This document shows, piece after piece, positions 6,654-10,936 of a stretch of DNA of 10,936 nucleotides. The notes beneath the pieces are model-generated. The model was not told the origin of the DNA, searched no databases, and saw only the letters and a list, made by a program, of their open reading frames with translations. The DNA lies in contig CAYVCL010000083.1 of assembly GCA_964450185.1 (NCBI GenBank), positions 1-10,936 of the forward strand, written 5' to 3'. The position numbers and the translations under genes were made by a program. Position 1 is the stretch's first letter, and each line of letters starts with the position of its first letter. The stretch comes from RUG11237 sp964450185. GTDB taxonomy: Bacteria > Bacillota > Clostridia > Lachnospirales > Lachnospiraceae.

Positions 6654-8370
6654 AGCTATCATCAAGGCACAGCGCGCCCCACCCCACCAGTTCATTGGGA
6701 TATTCTTCAATTCCCGGCAACGGTTTTGCACCTCTTTCTAAATATGCTTTTACTTTCTCCCCATATAAAAACGGGTCATTGTTCTTTATTATCCCCCATT
6801 CCATCATAAGTGCCGTACTGCCAGTTACGAAGGGGGTTGCCATGGAAGTTCCCGTTCTTACAACGTAACCGCCGCTGGGTGACGGACAGGTAATATTTAC
6901 TCCCGGTGCCACCAGATTTGGTTTTATATTTACATTTCCGTATACGTAGCCTCTGCCGGAAAATTCTGCATAATTGTTCAGATAAGAATTGTATGCGCCT
7001 ACAGCAATTGCCCTTCTTGCTGTGGATGGAATGGTTAAGGATAACTCCGGGGTAGGCAATAAAAATCTGGTTCCAATGCTTAATGCCCCTTCACTTGGAA
7101 GCCACATATCGTATCTTCCGTTTACTATATTTCGCGGTGTCAGTATGATTTTCCAGATTCCCGAAGTTACATAAGAAGCTTTTGGCAGAAAATCCAGATA
7201 AATTTCCTGATTTGGGCTGTAGGGAGAAGGTTCGCCATAGTATAAGAGAATTTCCGTGTTCTCTAAAGAAAAGCGTTGTGTGCCAAGACTTTTTTGGATT
7301 GGTCCTACCCGCATGCCATCGGGACTTTCCACACTGATGTCTACCTGATCCACGTAGGATTTCCAGATTTGTATACTAAAAGAGGTTTCATAGGGTGCTA
7401 CTGCCAACTCTACTTCTGTTTCTTGATTTTCTGTTAATACACCGCTGGTATGCCCTCCGGAGGTTCCTTCATTCCCGGTTCCTACGCAGATGCAGTTACG
7501 TCCCATGTTCGCAATTCCATCCATATAGGTTTCTAAAAGAGAAGTGCCATCATGAGAACCATAAGTGTTACCAAAGCTTAAATTAATTGCAATAGGCCGG
7601 TTCCACTCCAAGGATTTTCGTATGCTGTAATCCAGTGCCTGCAAAAGTTCCGTGGTTCTGGGAAAGGATTCCGCTCTTGGATTCCCCAATTTTACCACGA
7701 TAAGGTCACTTTCCGTGGCTACTCCCCGGTTTCTGCCCCCCGATGCCCGGCCATTTCCTGCGGCAATTCCCGCCACCGCCGTTCCATGTCCACTCAAATC
7801 CCTGCTCCGGACAATCGAAAACGCGTCGCTGCCGGATGCCAGTGCTTCATTAATATCCTCTCTGGTATATTCTGTTCCAATCAAATAGCCCTGTGGCGGA
7901 TTTCCTGTTACTGTCTGGTCCCACAGGCTTAAAATCCTTGTACTGCCATCTGCATTGCGAAAATCCGGATGTTCATAATCAATTCCGGAATCAATGATGC
8001 ATACAATACAGTTTCTTCCACTTAAATTCAGTTTATCTCCCTGCACCTGATCAATGCAAGAAGCGGCTCTTGCCTGTTCTATGGCAAAAAAGAGCCGCTT
8101 TGGTTTTTCAATATATTCAATTTCCGGAGTCCCCGCTAACCAGTTTAAGTCCGTTTCATTTAAAGTCAGAATTGCATATCCATTCAGCAGTTCCACCACA
8201 TCGATGCCACGTTCTCTGACTGCTTCCAGATTACCGGAATACTTTACAATAACTTCCCACATTTTTTCTTCCGAATCGTAACCTACGGAAAGTTCTAAAG
8301 ACTTCGCTCTTTCTTCTTCTGTGGCATCCAATGCCAGATTTAAAAGGTTTTCTAACTTTTGATCTTCCAT
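6643..8370 (-). CDS. S8 family serine peptidase (Csp-like subtilase with inserted jelly-roll region)
   Basis: This is a 575-residue subtilisin-family protease. Residues 1-95 look like an intramolecular chaperone prodomain, ending in PEIEYIEKPKR. The catalytic triad is complete: Asp127 (CIIDSGIDYEHPDF), His195 (SGHGTAVAGIAAGNG) and Ser509 (GTSMATPFVTG), with Asn300 (GTGNEG) as the oxyanion-hole residue. Between Asn300 and Ser509, residues 315-440 form an extra beta-rich region (ETSFSIQIWKSYVDQVDISV, then SGIWKIILTPRN), as in the Csp proteases that cut the cortex hydrolase SleC in Clostridium spores. No signal peptide or transmembrane segment is present, so it is cytoplasmic or exported by another route. 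No spore-germination gene is visible nearby, so a germination role is only a possibility. AAAAGG lies 11 bases before the start, which is a weak site; a TATATT at 8410-8405 could be a -10 box. The gap to the ATPase gene is 46 bases without a hairpin, so co-transcription is plausible. Confidence 0.9.
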   Translation of the reverse strand: MEDQKLENLLNLALDATEEERAKSLELSVGYDSEEKMWEVIVKYSGNLEAVRERGIDVVELLNGYAILTLNETDLNWLAGTPEIEYIEKPKRLFFAIEQARAASCIDQVQGDKLNLSGRNCIVCIIDSGIDYEHPDFRNADGSTRILSLWDQTVTGNPPQGYLIGTEYTREDINEALASGSDAFSIVRSRDLSGHGTAVAGIAAGNGRASGGRNRGVATESDLIVVKLGNPRAESFPRTTELLQALDYSIRKSLEWNRPIAINLSFGNTYGSHDGTSLLETYMDGIANMGRNCICVGTGNEGTSGGHTSGVLTENQETEVELAVAPYETSFSIQIWKSYVDQVDISVESPDGMRVGPIQKSLGTQRFSLENTEILLYYGEPSPYSPNQEIYLDFLPKASYVTSGIWKIILTPRNIVNGRYDMWLPSEGALSIGTRFLLPTPELSLTIPSTARRAIAVGAYNSYLNNYAEFSGRGYVYGNVNIKPNLVAPGVNITCPSPSGGYVVRTGTSMATPFVTGSTALMMEWGIIKNNDPFLYGEKVKAYLERGAKPLPGIEEYPNELVGWGALCLDDSLPR

Positions 8371-8416
8371 AAAGATGGATACCTTTTCTTAATGTCTTCC
8401 TTTTAATATATGTGGT

Positions 8417-10888
8417 TTATCTTTTCTTGCTATATAAAATACGAATAGAATTCAGTACACAAAGCATTGCCACTCCGCTGTCTGCAAATACTGCGAGCCA
8501 CATAGATGCAATTCCTGCCAAGCCTAAAATCATTACCAATGCCTTAACTCCCAAGGCAAATACTACGTTTTGCATGGAAATTCTTCCGGTTGCTTTTGCA
8601 ATCTTCATAGCTTTCGGAATCGCTTCCATATCAGAAGTCATAAATACCACATCGGCAGCTTCGATAGCTGCGTCTGCACCACTTCCCATGGCTGCGCCTA
8701 CATCTGCACCTGCCAAAACCGGAGCATCGTTAATTCCATCACCTACAAACATCACACTGCCAAATTTTTGACGGATTTCCTGCAATTTGTTTACTTTATC
8801 CTCTGGCAACAACTTTGCATAAACTTGAGAAACACCGGTTTCCTCTGCAACTGCCTTGGCATTTTCTTCGGCATCTCCGGTAAGCATAATGGTTACAAAG
8901 CCTTGTTTATTCAGACTTTCTATGGCTGCCTTGGCATCTTTTTTTACAGTATCTGATATGAACAGACATCCTGCATAAATTCCTTCAACTGCCACCAGCA
9001 CTTCCGTTCCGTAACTTTCGTTTTTATAGGAAGAACAATCCACACCCTGTTCTTTCATAAGCTTTTGATTTCCGCATAGTACCTGCTTTCCTTCTATGAT
9101 TGCCAAGATTCCATGACCGGAAAGCTCTGTCACTTTTTCTGCCTGTTTTACCGGAATTTGCTGCTTCTTTGCTGCATTTATAACGCTTACAGCGATAGGA
9201 TGCGTTGAGTTTGCCTCACAGGCAGCGGCAAAGCTTAATAATTCTTCTTCTGTTCTATTTCCTGCCGGGACACATTTCTGCAATACGAAATTTCCTTCTG
9301 TAATGGTACCTGTTTTATCCATTACGATCGCTTTTACATCTTTCATTGCCTCTAAGGAAACTCCACCTTTAAACAAAATCCCCTGCTTAGAGCCGGAACC
9401 GATTCCTGAGAAAAATGCCAACGGAACGCTAAGTACTAAAGCGCATGGACAACTGATTACCAAAAAGGTCAATGCAGTATAAACCCAATGCTCCCAATTT
9501 CCGGTAATTAATGACGGAATAATGGCTGTAGCAACGGCTGCCGCCACTACAAACGGTGTATACACTCTGGCAAACTTTGTGATAAACCTGTCAATCTTAG
9601 GTTTGCTTGCTGCTGCATTTTCTACGGATTCCATAATTCTGGATACCATGGATTCTTCCAACACCTTTTCAACCTTCATTTTCACCACACCGGAAAGGTT
9701 CATGCAGCCTGACAGGACAGCTTCTGTTTCTTTTACACTGACAGGCACCGGCTCTCCAGTAACCGGTGAGGTATCTATTCTTGTTTCGCCCTCTACAATC
9801 ACACCATCTAACGGTATTCTTTCTCCCGGCTTAATTACAATAATATCGCCAACTTTTGCATCCTCTGCCGGAATTATCTTTGTTTTTCCATTTGTAACCA
9901 AGGTTACATTTTCTGCTCGCATATCGATGGTTTCCATAATCTGGCTTCGGCTTTTTGCCACTGCTTTATGTTCAAACAATTCTCCGATACGATAAAACAG
10001 CATAACCCCTACTGCTTCCGGATATTCTTGTATTATAAATGCGCCAATGGTGGCAATGGTCATCAGGAAGTTTTCATCGAATACTTTTCCTTTGACTAAG
10101 TTTTTCACTGCCGTCAATATAATTTCACCGCCAAGCACCAAATAGCCTGCAAGAAAAGCTAATAAGGATACTGTTCCTAATTTATCCTCCGCAATCAATC
10201 CTGCTGCAAATAACACAGCTCCGGCAATAATACTAATCAGTTCTTTTCTCTCGTGCTGCTTTTCTTCGTTTCGTTCTTCTTTTATACTTTTCTTTTCCCT
10301 TACCTTTACCACAACTTCCGATTCAATGGAAGAACAGATTTCCTGAAATTTTGAAAGTAACTGTTCCGGATTTTTTCCAGTTACACGCAGCTGCTTTGTG
10401 GTAAATGTGATGGTTGCTGTGTGAACTTCTGGAAGCTCGTTGATTTTCGCTTCCATTTTCGCTGCACAATTAGCGCATCCTAAATTTTCCAGAATGAAGA
10501 TTTGTTTTTTGTACTTTCCATCTTCTAAGTCGCACTCGCAATCTTCCATGGATTTGCCACATTTATCGCAATGTGTTTGCGTTGGGTGATTGTGGTGCTC
10601 ATGGGTGTGATGCTCGTGACTGTGATGCTCATGGGCGTGATGCTCATGGCTACAACATTCCTCATGGCTATGGGTGTGACCGCAACATTCTTTATGGGCG
10701 TGACTATGCTCATGGTTGCCGCATTCCTCATGGCTATGGGTGTGACCGCAACATTCTTCATGGGAATGATTATGCTCATGGGCTTCATGATTGTGTTGCC
10801 CACATCCGCAAGCTTTTTCATGGCTATGAGCGTGACCGCATGATTCTTTATGTTGGTGATTATCACATTTTACTTCTTCATTTTTCAT
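8417..10888 (-). CDS. cadA: Zn/Cd/Pb-transporting P1B-type ATPase with His/Cys-rich N-terminus
   Basis: This is an 823-residue metal-export ATPase of the inner membrane. Residues 8-119 are a soluble tail with 35 histidines (11-106) and paired cysteines. Residues 127-195 form a heavy-metal-associated domain with GCANCAAKME (Cys138, Cys141). Then come the membrane and catalytic parts: TGEP (377-380), CPC in a transmembrane helix (480-482), DKTGT with phosphorylated Asp524, His563-Pro564, and GDGINDAP (716-723). Lys782 in LGVKALVM and Asp803 in ADSG mark the P1B-2 subclass, which exports Zn, Cd or Pb and not Cu. GGAG six bases before the ATG at 10888 supports this start; an ATG at 10900 and a TTG at 10927 are in frame but less well placed. 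The tail may store or sense metal. The name is by family; the preferred metal is not shown by sequence. The promoter lies outside the window. Confidence 0.95.
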   Translation of the reverse strand: MKNEEVKCDNHQHKESCGHAHSHEKACGCGQHNHEAHEHNHSHEECCGHTHSHEECGNHEHSHAHKECCGHTHSHEECCSHEHHAHEHHSHEHHTHEHHNHPTQTHCDKCGKSMEDCECDLEDGKYKKQIFILENLGCANCAAKMEAKINELPEVHTATITFTTKQLRVTGKNPEQLLSKFQEICSSIESEVVVKVREKKSIKEERNEEKQHERKELISIIAGAVLFAAGLIAEDKLGTVSLLAFLAGYLVLGGEIILTAVKNLVKGKVFDENFLMTIATIGAFIIQEYPEAVGVMLFYRIGELFEHKAVAKSRSQIMETIDMRAENVTLVTNGKTKIIPAEDAKVGDIIVIKPGERIPLDGVIVEGETRIDTSPVTGEPVPVSVKETEAVLSGCMNLSGVVKMKVEKVLEESMVSRIMESVENAAASKPKIDRFITKFARVYTPFVVAAAVATAIIPSLITGNWEHWVYTALTFLVISCPCALVLSVPLAFFSGIGSGSKQGILFKGGVSLEAMKDVKAIVMDKTGTITEGNFVLQKCVPAGNRTEEELLSFAAACEANSTHPIAVSVINAAKKQQIPVKQAEKVTELSGHGILAIIEGKQVLCGNQKLMKEQGVDCSSYKNESYGTEVLVAVEGIYAGCLFISDTVKKDAKAAIESLNKQGFVTIMLTGDAEENAKAVAEETGVSQVYAKLLPEDKVNKLQEIRQKFGSVMFVGDGINDAPVLAGADVGAAMGSGADAAIEAADVVFMTSDMEAIPKAMKIAKATGRISMQNVVFALGVKALVMILGLAGIASMWLAVFADSGVAMLCVLNSIRILYSKKR
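10589..10648 (-). repeat. Four tandem 15-base units encoding HEHHx
   Basis: Residues 81-100 are HEHHA, HEHHS, HEHHT and HEHHN. The DNA units differ at only a few bases, mostly in the codon of the fifth residue. A change in copy number would keep the reading frame. Confidence 0.85.
10656..10758 (-). repeat. Pair of identical 37-base direct repeats, 66 bases apart
   Basis: Bases 10656-10692 and 10722-10758 are identical over 37 positions. The offset is 66 bases (22 codons), and similarity continues beyond each copy, indicating an in-frame tandem duplication. The copies encode KECCGHTHSHEEC and EECCGHTHSHEEC. A diverged third copy is recognisable around 10817-10855. Confidence 0.85.
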
Positions 10889-10894
10889 AAAAAT

Positions 10895-10898
10895 CTCC
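10895..10898 (-). promoter_or_regulatory. Ribosome binding site supporting the ATPase start at 10888
   Basis: The minus strand has GGAG, then ATTTTT, then ATG at 10888. The core is short but well spaced. The ATG at 10900 would depend on AAAGGCGGCGG, which lies in the arm of a hairpin, so it is less likely though not excluded. Confidence 0.55.
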
Positions 10899-10903
10899 AT
10901 TCC

Positions 10904-10923
10904 GCCGCCTTTGAGTTGGCGGC
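10904..10923 (-). promoter_or_regulatory. GC-rich hairpin just upstream of the metal ATPase start
   Basis: GCCGCC and GGCGGC form a perfect six-base stem with an eight-base loop (AACTCAAA on the minus strand). It ends five bases before the GGAG ribosome site. It is the most GC-rich patch in its surroundings. It could be a leader element affecting translation or mRNA stability, or the remains of a terminator for a gene beyond the window. The nearest T run (five bases) is about ten bases downstream and belongs to the start region, so a plain terminator is less likely. Confidence 0.45.
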
Positions 10924-10936
10924 ACAAATAGTAATG

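Larger units (their letters stand above)
10571..10858 (-). repeat. His/Cys-rich low-complexity coding segment of the metal ATPase
   Basis: Codons 11-106 encode mostly His, Glu, Cys, Ser and Ala in alternating HxH and ECC patterns (35 His in 96 residues). Two nested repeat families, listed separately, make up most of it. Such tails in zinc and nickel proteins bind several metal ions. The opposite strand gives a spurious Met/Val/Leu-rich open frame. Confidence 0.85.

Noticed and set aside
8371..8416. Terminator between the ATPase and protease genes
   Set aside because: No inverted repeat with a T tract is visible in these 46 bases.
9522..9995. Plus-strand open frame of 157 residues
   Set aside because: It lies wholly opposite the conserved core of the ATPase (from the CPC helix to before TGEP), has no recognisable domain, and its Thr/Ser-rich composition is that of an antisense shadow.
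10571..10843. Plus-strand open frame of 90 residues rich in Met, Val, Leu and Phe, like a small membrane protein
   Set aside because: It is the antisense reading of the His-rich repeats (CAT/CAC codons read back as ATG/GTG). It has no ribosome site and its composition is fully explained by the ATPase tail.
10589..10858. Repeat pattern resembling a CRISPR array
   Set aside because: Units are 15 and 66 bases with no regular spacers, lie inside a conserved coding frame, and encode metal-binding residues.

Overview
The window is low-GC DNA whose genes carry Gram-positive (AGGAGG-type) ribosome binding sites. They include an EIIC-EAL fusion, a Csp-like subtilase, an HTH-AbrB regulator and a His-rich CadA-type ATPase. 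Together these suggest an anaerobic Clostridia genome, most likely Lachnospiraceae. That placement is inference from gene types; there is no rRNA or marker gene here. No tRNA, rRNA, CRISPR array, insertion sequence or phage gene was seen.

Layout, left to right. Positions 1-255 (+) hold the C-terminal end of an AraC-family regulator cut by the window edge. Everything else is on the minus strand, so it is read from right to left. An 823-residue heavy-metal P1B ATPase (10888-8417) with a histidine/cysteine-rich N-terminus is followed after 46 bases by a Csp-like S8 serine protease (8370-6643). That pair ends at a hairpin terminator whose loop is the protease stop codon. Next come an XRE-HTH/AbrB fusion regulator (6511-6059) and an acyltransferase-3 membrane protein (6062-4980), translationally coupled by an ATGA overlap. 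A consensus promoter in the next 75-base gap then drives a two-gene operon. Its first gene (4904-2349) encodes a large protein with a degenerate KaiC/RecA-like N-terminus and a PEP-synthase-type ATP-grasp domain. Its second gene (2333-252) encodes a PTS EIIC membrane domain fused to a c-di-GMP phosphodiesterase (EAL) domain. The operon runs convergently into the AraC gene, and the two stop codons overlap in the tetranucleotide CTAA.

The most interesting part is the 252-4904 operon. The EIIC domain keeps the His and Glu expected for sugar binding but has no EIIA or EIIB domain, and the EAL domain keeps its catalytic residues. The partner has a nucleotide-binding PEP-synthase N-terminal module but no phosphohistidine or PEP-binding domain, and its KaiC-like domain has lost the Walker A motif. 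This looks like a sensory or regulatory pair linking sugar or energy state to c-di-GMP breakdown, not a transporter plus an enzyme; this is a hypothesis.

Three starts were moved from the longest open frame using ribosome binding sites: 4904, 6511 and 10888. Apart from the 123 bases at 6512-6634 and the 75 bases at 4905-4979, both annotated below, the window has almost no non-coding sequence.
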